From assembly GCA_940337035.1 (NCBI GenBank), contig CALNHX010007395.1:1-64000 (forward strand): a DNA stretch of 64,000 nucleotides. The letters run 5' to 3'. This stretch comes from Agriotes lineatus (lineage: Eukaryota; Arthropoda; Insecta; Coleoptera; Elateridae). Positions 20,220-31,948 of this stretch are shown in pieces (the first letter of the stretch is position 1; each line of letters opens with the position of its first letter). The notes under the pieces were generated by a model. It was not told the DNA's origin. It saw only the letters and a program-made list of their open reading frames with translations, and ran no database searches. The translations under genes and the position numbers were made by a program.

Positions 20220-21413
20220 ATGGATTCTGGTAGTGACTCTGAAGAAAACGTTCCCCAAGATTTACTTGAAGAGGCTAAAGTTGTATCGTTGGATCTACTT
20301 CCACAAAAATCTAGAGAAAAATATGAAAGGGAATATAATGTATTTAAACAATGGTGTGTGTCAAGAAATGTCAAAAAAATTACAGACGATGTAATTTTGG
20401 TGTATTTTTCGAGCAAGTCCAAAACATTAAAATCATCAACACTTTGGAGTAAATACTCTATGCTGAGAACAACGCTGGCGATTCAGGATAATGTAAATAT
20501 CAAGTCTGAGAAGCCCACTGCTTTTTTGAAAAGACAAAGCCTTGGATATAGAGCCAAAAAGGCGAATGTGTTTTGCAGGGAAGATATAAATAGATTTATT
20601 TCAGAAGCTCAAGACCTCGATTATTTATGAATGAAAGTAGGTTCAGTTTTCAGTTTTTTTAAATTTTATTTAATTTTTTTATTTTGACAGGTTGTCTTAA
20701 TTATGGGAGTATGTGGAGCCTGTCGTTCTCAAGAACTGGTCAATATGATGGTGAATGATATTCAAGATAAGGATGACCTTTTAGTAATCAAGATTCCAAA
20801 TTCAAAAACTAGCATACAGAGAATATTCACTATTACAAATAACTCAATTAATGGTGTGAATATAATTGAACTTTATAGGAAGTATTGTGCTTTACGGCCG
20901 AAACATATAGAGCATTCGCGATTTTTCTTAAATTATAGAAAGGGGAAATGTACAGTTCAAGTCGTAGGTAAAAACAGTATGGCAAAAATTCCATGCAAAA
21001 TTGCAGAGTATCTTAAATTATCCGATGTTCGAGGTTACACCGGACATAGCTTCAGGAGTAGCTCAGCATCGTTATTGGTAGAAGCCGGAGGAGATCTTTT
21101 AAGTCTAAAACGACACGGAGGATGGCGATCGACAGCGGTGGCCGAGGGCTATTTAGATGAATCTATCGCTAAGAAGTGTTGTGTTGCTAATCAAATTATG
21201 TGTGGAGAAACGTCGTCAGGAAATTCTCGAAATATAACAATTACATCGGCTGAGGGTGACTTCAACTTATATAAATCAAATAATTGTTTTTCACAACAGC
21301 AGGTTGTAAGTTCAAAAGTGGATTCTCAAAATATTGAAAATGTTATTGAATCTGTATCATCTAAGATCATTTTTAGTAATCTTAATAATTGTACAATTAA
21401 TGTTAATAAATAA
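20220..21413 (+). pseudogene. Crypton-like tyrosine recombinase, one intron and one nonsense codon
   Basis: ATG 20220 (MDSGSDSEEN) starts an N-terminal core-binding domain (LPQKSREKYEREYNVFKQWC, SSTLWSKYSMLRTTL). The frame reaches a TGA at 20628, only three codons before a good intron: donor GTAGGT at 20637, acceptor TTTTGACAG ending at 20690 (54 bp). Splicing gives ...MK-VVLIMGVCGACR. The catalytic domain has all expected residues: Arg in GACRSQEL, Lys region KIPNSKT, HxxR in YTGHSFRSS, HGGW, and Tyr in EGYLDES. Stop at 21411-21413. Very similar proteins are scattered through insect genomes as Crypton-type elements (family memory). Role: site-specific integration and excision by a covalent tyrosine intermediate in the nucleus. 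Nearly intact; a single substitution separates it from an open gene. Confidence 0.9.
20637..20690 (+). other. Predicted 54-bp intron in the tyrosine-recombinase gene
   Basis: GTAGGT donor and TTTTGACAG acceptor restore the conserved reading frame across the join. Length is typical for insect introns. Confidence 0.8.
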
Positions 21414-21446
21414 ATTCTGATTTTGTTATCACATATAATCTCATAA

Positions 21447-21582
21447 GAGCATTAATTCTTTCCGGAAATTTTTTGAGTGCGTTCCAACAACGTCGTATTA
21501 ATTTGCCCGAGCGGGACGCGAGGGCAAATTAGGACGTTGTTGGAATGCAAGAAAAATAATTTCCGGATATGAATTAATGCTC
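21447..21582. repeat. Palindrome downstream of the tyrosine-recombinase gene
   Basis: GAGCATTAATTC...CCGGAAATT...TTCCAACAACGT...AATTTGCCC pairs with its inverted copy around a GAGCGGGACGCGAGG apex. It begins 33 bp after the recombinase stop codon. Confidence 0.8.
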
Positions 21583-22029
21583 GAATGCAGATTCGGTAAG
21601 AAAATCGTAACGACACAAACCCTAAAACGAAGTAATGTTTACCTACAAAAAATTTCCAAGAAATTTTGTTGTTGTCTTGGATACGGCTCGTGATCTAATT
21701 TTTCTATTGGTCATTAATGAGTGTCGTACGATTTTCAATTTTATTTGGAGAAAATTTTATTTTGCTCCCTAGGGAGAAGAATCTATTTTTCTCCCTAGGG
21801 AGGACATTGCCTACTTTGGGCCCTAATTTCATTGAGCAAAAGCGTACTTTCGAAACAAGGAGTAGAAAAAAACGTTTATAGTTTATATATCGACTAACAA
21901 GTGACAGATCTCCAACAAACGAGAAAAAGTTTGAACCACAAAATATAAGAAGATAGCAGAACTACAAAAAATGAAAGGAATGACCATGATTGATGCATTT
22001 AAGAAAATACAGAAGTAAATAGAAAACTC
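21583..22029. other. No gene; repeated CTCCCTAGGGAG palindromes
   Basis: GCTCCCTAGGGAGAAG and TCTCCCTAGGGAGGACATTGCC at 21769-21812 resemble the CTAGGGAGG outer arm of the 19899 palindrome and could mark the right end of the same element or another copy. Confidence 0.4.
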
Positions 22030-22640
22030 TGCGGAGAAATGGTAAAAGGAAAAGAGAAATGCGCTGAAGAGAAAAATAATTTAATGATAAAGCAAAATAG
22101 TATCGAAACCGATCTAGAGCTATTGGAAAAGGAAAACAGAAGATGCAATAACTTACATAGATATCGATATGGTGCAAAGGGAGTGCTAATAAAGAATCAC
22201 AATAGTTTAGCCCGTACCCAGGTGTAAGGGATCCCTATACTTATTTACCGTGATAGTAGATGGCATTGTAAAAATATGTGTCCAGAAAACCAAGGGTTTG
22301 AAAGTTGGAAATTAGATGACAGTAGTATTTTCGGAAATACTGTACGCCGATGATGCAGTATTACTAAGAAGAAACGAATCGAACCTACAGCAGAACTGAA
22401 CTATGAAACAAGAAACTGTGTAAAAAGGGATGGTAATAAACAGGGAGAAAGTACAACATATATGACTACAAATGAAAGTAATTTAGGCTCAATAATACAT
22501 AGGTCAGAATCTATGAAGAATTAAAAACACAGTATCGCGCAGTAAATAGGACGATAAGGAAGGCCAAGGATGAAATGGGAAGAGATGATCAAACAAGTTC
22601 TTAGCAATCGCGGCATCATCTAGAAAGAGGAAATTAACAT
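22030..22640 (+). pseudogene. LINE reverse transcriptase fragment (RTE-like)
   Basis: VFSEILYADDAVLLRRNESN at about 22332-22390 is the RT catalytic box with YADD intact, followed in shifted frames by KEGMVINREKV-like and EELKTQYRAVNRTIRKAKDE pieces of the thumb and connection. Upstream 22030-22230 is Glu/Lys-rich and may be part of the same element. Multiple stops. Confidence 0.6.
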
Positions 22641-22879
22641 AGCGAAAGGTAGAAATAAATGGAAATTTTTCCACACTTCTACACCGTAACGTAGAAGAAG
22701 ATGACGTAAATATGTATTAACTTGTGAACACTAGTTGTATTAAGTCAACCAAAACGTTTATGTTTGATGTTTGACAAAACAAAAAAAAGGTCCAATAGAG
22801 GTGCCCCATTTCTTCACATGTTCTTCAGTGTATCATCATATTTAAAAATATATATATTACTTATATTAGAAAGTATTAG

Positions 22880-23110
22880 GGACAGGCTATAAAACTCTAT
22901 ATTAAGACTTTTGAGGCTTGTATTAGTTATAGTAGTCGTTGTCCATTGTTTGCTACGTTCTCTTTGTACATTTTCCTAGCAAATCGTATGTTTCCTCAAG
23001 ATCGACAAATATCGTGTGTGTTTCTTCCCGTTTCTTATTACCAGAATTGAACTTAGTTTGATTATGGTGTTTGTCTTCATTATCTTGAGGCACTACTACT
23101 CTTCTGTAGT
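22880..23110 (-). pseudogene. LINE reverse transcriptase motif A fragment
   Basis: On the minus strand HTIFVDLEETYDLLGK matches the RT motif A block (IFVDLEKAYD-like) of RTE-like LINEs. A very short, decayed piece. The plus-strand frame at 23016-23261 is its shadow. Confidence 0.45.
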
Positions 23111-23261
23111 TTGTACTCACTTTCTATTTTTTGAAATCTTATCTTCCAAATTAGATTTTTTCTATTATGAAGAGTTTTGTGTTTGTTTTAATAATCTCGT
23201 TTGTTATATGAAATTTTGCAAAATACCCATATATGGAAAACTTAATTCTGTTTTTAATTGA

Positions 23262-24519
23262 TTTTGTAATTTCACTGGTTCACCACACTTGATTTTTTCT
23301 TATTTATTTCCATTCTTGATTTTTCATAATGCTTTATTAGTTGCCATATGAATTATATCTTTCAGTAATACTTAGTAGTTTAGATCGACATGATGGCAGA
23401 AAATATTAATAAAAACTAAACGAATAGAAAATGAATTTGCACAGTGAAGAGTATCAAAGTTAAAATTTAAAAAAAAAACTTAGACTGCGCAGTATTTGTT
23501 TTTAAACAAACTATGGGCGGTATATATCATTTTACAAGCCTCCTATGCACATGAATCTTATAAAAAATCTTGGGTGGCTTACAAGGAGCATTAGTTTGAC
23601 GCGGTCTGCGCCGAAATTCAAATTCATCTTTGACAAGGTAATCAACTGCAAAAAAAAAACTAAAACATCGACTTTCAAACTTTTTCTTGTCTCATAAGGT
23701 CACACACTGCAATTTGTCTGTGCGCGATAAACGTACTAGTGTTCACGATTTTTAGCTGTAGTCTATTTAGTAATACTTAACAGCACCTGACGCGCTCGGT
23801 AGTAGCTATTTGTTTCGGACTTCCGGATCAGGTCTGTCTTAAATTATAAAAGACTCGATAAAGGTCGGCGCTTTCGGTTAATCATATTTAAATTTAATGG
23901 GCGCTGGCAAGATGCATCTAGACCGGATCTAAGACCTCACCTCCGCTTATTTATTGGATATTTTGGAATATTTATTGATCTTTGGCTGGATTTTACGGAA
24001 ACAGAACCAGTGGAAGATTTGGCGTTGTAGATCAAATTTTAAGTTAGTTATATTATGCAACTCCATTAATTATTATTAATAGGTTATAGAGCTCGCTAAA
24101 GAATTCTTAAATTGCAGCTTGGCTACCGTTTTCATTCATCTTAATTAGAGTATTCATTTAGGCTGCTCTTAAACGTAACCAACTTAAAAATTACAGTATA
24201 TAGCAACAAAATAATGTAATTATAAAATAATAAAAATGAAGTGACGTTGTTTTACGTACAATCTTTAATGTCATTGGGTGCAAACTCTACATAAAGCGAA
24301 AGAATCAGTCTGCTTCCAAGTAGAAAATAAAAATGCTTCTTAAAATAAGCTTCAGATATGAGTTTCAATGCTAAATAAATACTTTTTTAACTTAAAAATA
24401 AGTTGACCTTTGTATATCGCCTATGCTCGTAGTTATAACTTTTGCACAGGCACCGGAACTTATTTAGTATTGTTAACGTTCAAAAAATATAGTACGTTTA
24501 TGAGCTTAAGGTGTAAAGG
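23262..24519. other. No gene recognised
   Basis: AT-rich sequence. I see no ORF, repeat end or RNA signal worth calling. Confidence 0.4.
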
Positions 24520-25102
24520 CAGAACTAGGTAGTAATTACTTACTTTGTAATTAAATAATAATTAAAGTCCTTTTTTATTGGTCTTAAAATCGAGTTACTT
24601 TTCAAAATAGGGCAATTGAGGAGCGTTTTATCAAAAGTTGACATCTACAAAAAGTAAAATTTTCAGGAGAAGCTTTTTTCTGCTTAGGTATGTTCCTTGT
24701 TGCATTATTATGTATTTTATATCTTTAATAATTCATTTATTGTCATTTCCATATTACATAAGTATTACAAAACTGTAAAATAAAAAATGTAGCGTTTACA
24801 GACTAAATAAAAACAACCGTTTTTCCAAAAACTCGACAACTACAGATGAAGTATTAAAATCTCTTATGACATAAGGAAGCTACAAAAAGTAATAATCTAA
24901 TAGAATATAAAATATAACATTTGCAATGTTAAAATAAATTAAACAAAACAAACAGTCCATGTGTGGTGCTCCTGACCACTATAAAAGAGCAAAAAAAAAC
25001 AATATATCATTTGCAAAAATGTTCAGCAACATAAGAAAATAAACGGTCCATGTGTGGTGTTCTTCATCACTATAAAGTAGAGAAAAAAAAACAACTTCGG
25101 TT

Positions 25103-26370
25103 TTATATAACTGGTTCTGTATCATCATAATCTCGTCTTTCATTTTCGACTGTTTCCTTTGCTTGCCCTTCCATTACAATATTGTAAAATTTCTTGCCCT
25201 CTTCATCCCGTTCTAACGAACCCAGAAGTTGTTGTACATTCTTCTTCTCCTTAACGTTGACGTGGTTCACTGGTGGGAGTTTCTTGGATTTAAGTATTGT
25301 GTTTATATTCGACCCTTCCTGCAACACCTCTACTCGAACGGCTTCCCCAACGTATGTATTCTGCACTTCGCAAGATGGACTTGAATTTTCTTTACTGTAT
25401 GTTAAAATTCGGGCGTCTGTGATTTTAAACGGCAGTTTACTTTTAATAGTATCTTTCGTGGTAGCTTTAATATCGTATGTGTTCCAGTCGCGTCCCCAAA
25501 CCTGTACAGTTCCATGCTTCCCATATACGTCATAATATGTGGAGGGTGCAGTAATAATCTCGATTTCCTCAGATCTTTTTCTACTCTTCCAAAAACTCTA
25601 TCAGGGGGCAGGTAACTATGCGCTCTGATGGGAAAGATATGCCGTATACGGGTAAATACTGTAGATCTTTAAACAAAATTTAAGAGCATGGTCATCATCA
25701 TCGAATTTTTATTCTGGGAAACACAAGAGTAGGAAAATAACTCTAAAGTAATATCTCGATTGCCAGACATACGATTTTCTAACTCCTTCAAATAATGCTG
25801 TACCGCAAACGCTATTTCGTTGGCTCCTCTACCTGCTTCTGTTTCCAACCATGTATAATGATATATCGTATCCTTGTTCTGTCCTTTCGGTTCGTGCTGC
25901 ATAATACAGAGATTAAACAGCCATACTTGCCTCAGAAAGAATACCTCCCCTACAGACGTTTTCGGCAAAGGCTGATTTTGTTGGCAATCAAAACATATTT
26001 TAATGGTATCATCAGAATGTCTATTTAAAATTTCAAAAATTTTTTGGCTCTTAGTTTATGTAATCGGTACTTGGTTCTAAGTTCATTTTTTGCTACTAAG
26101 TCTGATTAATTTTTTATTTTAATCTGAAATTATTTACCACATGAAAAGCAATGTCAGCTGGTCCAAGGAATGCTTTGAAATATCTAACTGTTTTATGTGC
26201 TTTAAGATTATCTTTACACTTTCTTCGACCACCTGGGGATTCTTCGATTTGTTTTGTATATTCCCCACTTTCATTCATGGCTTGTAGCACTATTTTACAC
26301 TTTAATTTGTCAATGTGTAACAAAGAACGTCTTTATGTGGCAGTGACCTCAATGCAACTACTGCGCAACA
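25103..26370 (-). pseudogene. Putative DDE-type transposase (DSC/GQN family), frameshifted
   Basis: Reading the minus strand from 26370: LLHIDKLKCKIVLQAMNESG; a gap; then IKICFDCQQNQPLPK, VFFLRQVWLFNLCI, GRGANEIAF, and SYSCVSQNKN (usually DSCxGQN, so the presumed catalytic Asp is replaced by Tyr here). Next come FPIRAHSYLPPDRVFGRVEK, a frameshift, HGTVQVWGRDW, and LPFKITDARILTY, and a Lys/Glu-rich end at 25103. I recall this block order from a large group of uncharacterised insect proteins that behave like transposases. Placement inside terminal inverted repeats supports that role here. Stops and at least two frameshifts make it non-functional. Confidence 0.65.
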
Positions 26371-26392
26371 CATAAAAAAATTTCCACATGCG

Positions 26393-26595
26393 CAGATATC
26401 GTGTTTTGATAAAACTGCAACTACTTCAGATGTCGTGTTTTGCAAAACCGGCCGATATTGTGGACCCTATAACTATGTCACATGTCGAGTTTTGTAAAAT
26501 CTGAATGCATGATTTAATTCCTGACTAAAAACTTATATGGAAACGATATAAAGCTCAAAATCGCAAATTTTGTAGATGTCGACTTTTGAAAAAAC
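26393..26595. repeat. Four spaced subterminal repeats in the nested transposon
   Basis: Copies of about 20 bp resembling GATGTCGTGTTTTGCAAAA occur near 26393, 26427, 26480 and within the terminal repeat at 26571. One inverted relative (TTTTTCCAAAAACTCGACA) lies at about 24812-24830. Spaced subterminal repeats often bind transposase. Confidence 0.55.
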
Positions 26596-27455
26596 GCTCC
26601 TCAATTGCAATTGGTAATTGCCATTTTTGTTGGAAAGTACTTGACACTTACGTTGTGAAAGTAATTAATTACTACATTCAACTACTCAATTACTTTTGAG
26701 CAATTAAGTTACTCGGATGTATTTAAATTACTTTACAAGTATTTGAATTACTTGCGGTAATTGAAATGACTCGCGGTAAATAAATTGCTTTCTGCTAATT
26801 CAATTAGTAAACTAACCTCGGTTGGGTAGTGAACATCCAGAACGCACAAAATAAGATAAGTTGAGTTATATGTCAAGCAAATGGCAATAGAGCATTCCTG
26901 GAGCAATATAAGTATAATTTATGATTTCCTCTGGCTAGTCGGATAACAGCTAGTTTTCTGCATGAGCAAGTAGATATTTGGTGCAGGTGTCTATATAGAT
27001 GGGATGTGCACGCGTTGCGTCTTGTGTAGTGTAGGCTGTGCAGAATGTAGCATTGCAGGTTGCTTATAATTATTGTGTAAGAAGCGAAAAATATGCCTGC
27101 GGAAAGTACAGATTGCAGAGTAAAGTACGGTAAAAATATAGTTTTTCCATAATAATTAACAAAAAACAGCTTCATTGCACAATATTGGTTCATGATAATT
27201 ATTTATTAATTTCAATTTGCTTGTTTAAAACGTTGTGTTATTATATGGCCATCTAAATACTACTAAATACAAATACACGACCACAATTTCTAGTGAAAGT
27301 AATTGAAAAAGTAATGTATGTTGTAAAATTACAATTACTAAGTAAATCATAATTGAATTACTATTTCATCCAACTAATTGAAAATCTGGTAATTCAATTA
27401 CTTCATTGAGTGGTAATTGGTAATTAATTACTTTAAAGTAATTTACCTAACTCTG

Positions 27456-28299
27456 TGTCAAGGTTATTTGTTTCTAACCTAAAACGTACCTAAAACTTAA
27501 CCCGATGTTGCTGCCAAAATCAAGGTTTGTAGGAAAAACAGGTCCGGATCGAGCTTGCAACTAGTTTTTAGTGTAAAAACTTGGATGAAGATATTTTGGA
27601 TTACATTATTCAAGTTTCTACAAGTAATCCTAGTACTGAACTTGTCAAAGTTTCTAGCTGACAAAACTATAATGTAACTCAGATTTTAATGTAGGGTAAA
27701 TTATTTTGGACATAAACAAGAATGTATTTTTTAGAACTTTTGACTGTGTACTTCCAGTTTTAAAATTAAAGTTGGGCAATAAATTGCCATTTTTAATAAA
27801 AATTTTAACAGCAACTAGTTTGACTCCATGCATTCAAAGTTATTGATTTTATTGATTGAATGAAACACCGAACTTTTCTTTTTATAGCACCGTACGCTCT
27901 TTGCCCTTGTTAAAAATTAAGTTAATGTAAATCTCTTGGAATCGTCACGACACTAAACATTTAAGTTTAGATTAGAAATCTGCGAAAACAGGTACATTTA
28001 TAATGTTAAACCCGTATGCATTCCTGTTCATAATAATCGAAGTACATACAAGAATAAAAACTGAATAAGTAGTTCAATCTGTCCAGTTTGTAGTAAAAAA
28101 TAGAATCTGAGTGTAGATTATACCAGGAATTGAACTGAGTCCATCTATTAATGTTTAACATGCCTGGGATTTTTATACTGGACACATTGATTCACTCTCC
28201 TGTGATATATTGAGCAAAAAATCATACCACACTACAGGATTGCATACGTAGCTACTGCCATAGTAACTAAAAATTTCGTAGAACTTATTAGATATAAGT
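27456..28299. other. No gene recognised
   Basis: AT-rich, no ORF with recognisable motifs, no clear repeat ends. Confidence 0.4.
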
Positions 28300-28690
28300 A
28301 CTTGTCTACAAGAAAGGATTGTGTTGTGTTACGCAAGTTGATCAGTTTCTCTTATGGCATACATGTATCAGTTATTTTTTCTTACTGGGTACATGCACGC
28401 TCATCATTCTTTCATTATTAAAGGTTCGTATTCATACTTGTTCTATGCTATACCCGTGTCATATGTACCCGACGCCTGTCTTTTCTTGTTTTTATTTTTC
28501 TACTCCACTATATATGTCCATTAACCAAATTCTTCTATTAACTCCTCCACTTTTTTACCATTTAATCCCCTAATGTTTCAGGTATCAGTTTCCTGAAAGT
28601 GCGTGCTGTCGTTCTCTCCCTCACTCGTGTTTTGCGTTATTGACCTTGGTTTATCTACTTTTTTATAAACTTTAATTGAATTTTTTGTTT
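28300..28690 (-). pseudogene. LINE endonuclease N-terminal fragment
   Basis: The minus strand reads IRGLNGKKVEELIEEFG near 28590-28540, which is the opening block of apurinic-type LINE endonucleases. The downstream part is degraded. Support is a single block. Confidence 0.4.
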
Positions 28691-28869
28691 GTTTCTCGTT
28701 GATTTCCTTTTTGTTTGCCCATTTGCACGTTGTTATTCATAACCGGTGTCGTTATTATTGTGCCTCTTCCTATTTTATTTATCAGTTCTTTGACCATCTG
28801 TCGGTACTGGTTATGGTGAGGATATTTTGCCTTTCCTGTGTCGTATCTTCTTCTTCGGGAGAACTTTCT

Positions 28870-28995
28870 AGGACTGGGCAATATATCGATATGATTTCAA
28901 TATTTCGATAAATGGAAATATCGGAAAACGGTATATCGACAAATATCGATATAATCTTAATATCCAATATTGATATGTAAATTTTAATATTTCTC
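28870..28995. repeat. ATCGATAT-rich MITE-like repeat
   Basis: Starts TGGGCAATATATCGATAT and contains five or more ATCGATAT or ATATCG units in both orientations. A dispersed-repeat type common in animals, often linked to hAT. The right end is unclear. Confidence 0.45.
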
Positions 28996-30829
28996 AACTC
29001 ATGTGCTTTTGATCAAAACTTTTGCACTTGTCTTTTTCGATCTTGATGCCATTTATTTTCCTTTTTTCCATTCCGCCTTCTATGTCCTGGGTTGAGTAGA
29101 TTTTTCGTTTATTACCAGTTTATTGCGATTGATATATACGTCGTTCCCTTTCACCTGCTATTCGCTCAAATATTTGATTAGTTCAGAGATAATTTATATA
29201 TAATTAACTGGTAGGTACGCAGTTCTTGGGAAATCGTGTTGCAAATATATAATCTTAAATTACATCTTCGCAGAAACGTATGCAGCATATTCCAAAATGT
29301 CAAGTAATAGGTACATTTTAGAGGGTTCGAAATTCGAAAGCAGATTCAAGCCAAGCATCCGGTATATTCCAGGAAATGTTTCTCGCATTGTATTATTGCA
29401 CTTTTACTTCTGGGGAGAATCGTTACGAAAAAACGCCGACATAGGTGGGATCCCTTGTCACTCTTGGCCTGTCAAGGTTCCTTCTCGAGGGATGCGGACT
29501 CGGATTTTGTGCATCTGTTTCTAAAAGCATTTTCGATCCCGGGGTGGAAGTTGCGGATCCAGATTTGGGGATGCAGCTCGTTTTGGCAGTAAACAATTTA
29601 ACGCGATGAGGGGCGGGCTTAAACCGTTTCACGCTCCATTTCTACAAAAAATTGGATTAGCGAGAAAAACAGGCCGAGTCAAATTGTTTTCGAGATTTGC
29701 GAAGTTCCGGGGCGCCGTCTTCATTACCCTGACCTGCACCCTCAGCGTGCAGCGGATTAAAACAGTATTTTTGCTAAAATATGCGCAGCTACGACATGGG
29801 CTGCGGCGGATAATGCGAGATCCTTGTGGGCCAGCAGTAGCTCAACACATGCCCTTTGTAGCGGCGAGTAATCCGGTCGCCGGGGAGCAATTTCGACCAC
29901 ACTCACCCCTTTACGATTGATGAACGCGGCTGAATATCGGAATTCGGTGTTCGATCAAATTAGGTCTAATTTTGGTCATTTAATCGATGAGAATTTAGTT
30001 AGAGAGGTAATTTTTATGGTAGTCCTCGGGATAATTCAATAAGTACAAAGCAACGGTTGGGGGATTTACGAGTACAAGCGGAATTTTCTGAGCACTTGCA
30101 TCACTAAATCCTTGTTAGAGCATTGTTTTTGGGTATTACTGTCTCTCCATCATTTTATTTAGTGTTTGAAGGGAGATGGTTTACTCCCGATTTTAAAATG
30201 TTGTGATATTATATATTCTCTTTTCCTACAGATACATATGTTCGTTATAATTATTTCCTAGGTTTTCTGTCTTTAGTTTGTGAACAAATTGTGGTGTCCT
30301 ATTAATTTTTCAGACTTATTTCGTTGTGACCCTATTTAGCGTTTATAAAATTGAAGGGGAGCGGTTTATCGTTTTTCGATATTCTGTAAGCAAATCTGCT
30401 GGATTTTAAACTTGTTTTCCAGTTTTTACTTCATATTTATTTGAGGACTTTTTAGCAATGTCCCCTTGTCATTTGCAAGGGTAGCAATGATCAGCAGATT
30501 TTATTGCAATATCTATTTGAATAATATTTGATTGAGTGAGTTCTTCGTTTAGCATCGATTTTCTGTAATTTACATGCTCGAATTTTCTCCGTATTAGATC
30601 GATATCCCCTTATAATGTTGCCCAATATGCTTCCGATGTTTTTGTGCCTATGATGCTCTGAACTACAAGATAGAAAAAGTGGACGTGACTACCTCCCTGG
30701 ACTTTCCCATACTGGAAACTGTTCATATCGTCTTTATTCAACAGTCTTTACAACATATCAAAATTTCAACTCGATGACTCACGTCTTCACCGTGATAAGC
30801 GTTTACACTTTCACGTAAATTGCGGGTAA
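28996..30829. other. No gene recognised; GC-balanced island 29290-29990
   Basis: 29290-29990 is less AT-rich and more complex than its surroundings and may be single-copy host sequence or conserved non-coding DNA. A frame of 104 codons at 29606-29920 has no recognisable motif or homologue that I know. The remainder is AT-rich. Confidence 0.35.
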
Positions 30830-31948
30830 ATATAAAAGAATGTGTAGTTCAAAACGTGACCACCGAGCTTCTGTAGATGGCGCCAAGTGGACAAGCCGCC
30901 ACTGTGCTAGTTTATGTATTATTTTCCTCAAAACGGCTGTAGCACCGAGGTGAAATTTTCCAAAGTACCTGGAAATTATATTTTCTAGGGCATACAAAAT
31001 CGATTTTTGTATTTTCGCGGAAAAAGATTCTTTGACGCAAAAATATAACAACCGTTAGAATAAAAAAATTATTTTTCAAAAATAGAGGGGGGAGGGGGCC
31101 GGTGCGCTTACATATATCCACGAGTGTAATATTTTTTTGCATATTCATATGCTCCATTATGCACTGAGCAATTCAGTGAAAACCCCAGCTACCTATCTTG
31201 TTTTGTTTATTAATTAAAGGGGTTTAAATTTTCAAACTTCAAAGCTTCGTAGAGGGCGCCACAGATAATTCATGAGATTCTTTAAAAAACAGATCGATAG
31301 CCCTTTTCGGGGTCTATTAGTGTATGAAGTTTAAACAAATTACTGTGGGCAGTTTTTGAGAAATTATTTTTAGAAAATTTCCAAAATTTTGAAAATTTGT
31401 AATTTAGGCCCCTTAATATTTTTCAAAACACTTTTTATATCACCTTATGTTAGCCTTCATATACTATTCAGAAAAAAAAATCAATTGAATCGATTCATCC
31501 GTTTTTGAGTAATAGGGCGTTAAACTCAAAATTTTCAAAAAATCATAGCGCCCTTCATTTTAAACCTAGCGAGTTCGGCAAAAAACCAACAGATTTGTCT
31601 TATGATCCTCTATCGTTATCCGCAATAAAATTTTCAAAATTTTAATCACGAAAACAGTGATACCAAAAAAACATGCGTAACTTCCGCTTCCGCTTTCGGA
31701 TTTTTTTGAAAAGCTTATTTTGTCGATGAATTTTCGATACACCCCCGCATTCCAAAGCGTATCAAAATCGGAGCAATACTTTCGGCTGTAGGAGCGTCAC
31801 CCACCCACACACAGACAGACATTTTTTAAAAACCACTTTTTTGGGTTCCTAGAGGCCCAAAACGGATATTTCTGTGAAAATCTCGATTTCCAAAATTTTC
31901 ATGATTCCAAGACTTCCCTATACCTATGGGTATGAGAAAGTAAAAAAG
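30830..31948 (+). repeat. Dispersed repeat ending in CAGACA run and GAGAAAGTAAAAA
   Basis: No ORF. The last 200 bp run CACACACAGACAGACATTTTT, TTTTTTGGGTTC, then ATGAGAAAGTAAAAA. The same order is found at 47640-47798 and in short form at 10739-10832. The constant 3' end with variable 5' extent suggests a retrotransposed family, with the tail at the plus-strand right end. Confidence 0.6.

Larger units (their letters stand above)
24613..26607 (-). mobile_element. DNA transposon with CAATTGAGGAGCG inverted ends
   Basis: The ends 24613-24651 and 26570-26607 are inverted copies of about 38 bp starting CAATTGAGGAGCGTTTT and containing GACATCTACAAAA. Inside lies one decayed protein on the minus strand. 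It interrupts the hAT-like element. I could not resolve a target duplication. The superfamily is not assigned. Confidence 0.75.
24520..27455. mobile_element. hAT-like non-autonomous element carrying a nested transposon
   Basis: The left end CAGAACTAGGTAGTAATTAC and right end (read inverted) CAGAGTTAGGTAAATTACTT pair, and both subterminal regions are rich in GTAATTAC units (26640-26800 and 27295-27450). Flanks are TGTAAAGG (24512-24519) and TGTCAAGG (27456-27463), an 8-bp duplication with one mismatch. Without the nested 2-kb element it would be about 940 bp. No hAT transposase is present. Confidence 0.75.

Noticed and set aside
29606..29920. 104-codon plus frame
   Set aside because: Unrecognised composition-driven frame in a GC-richer island; nothing supports translation.
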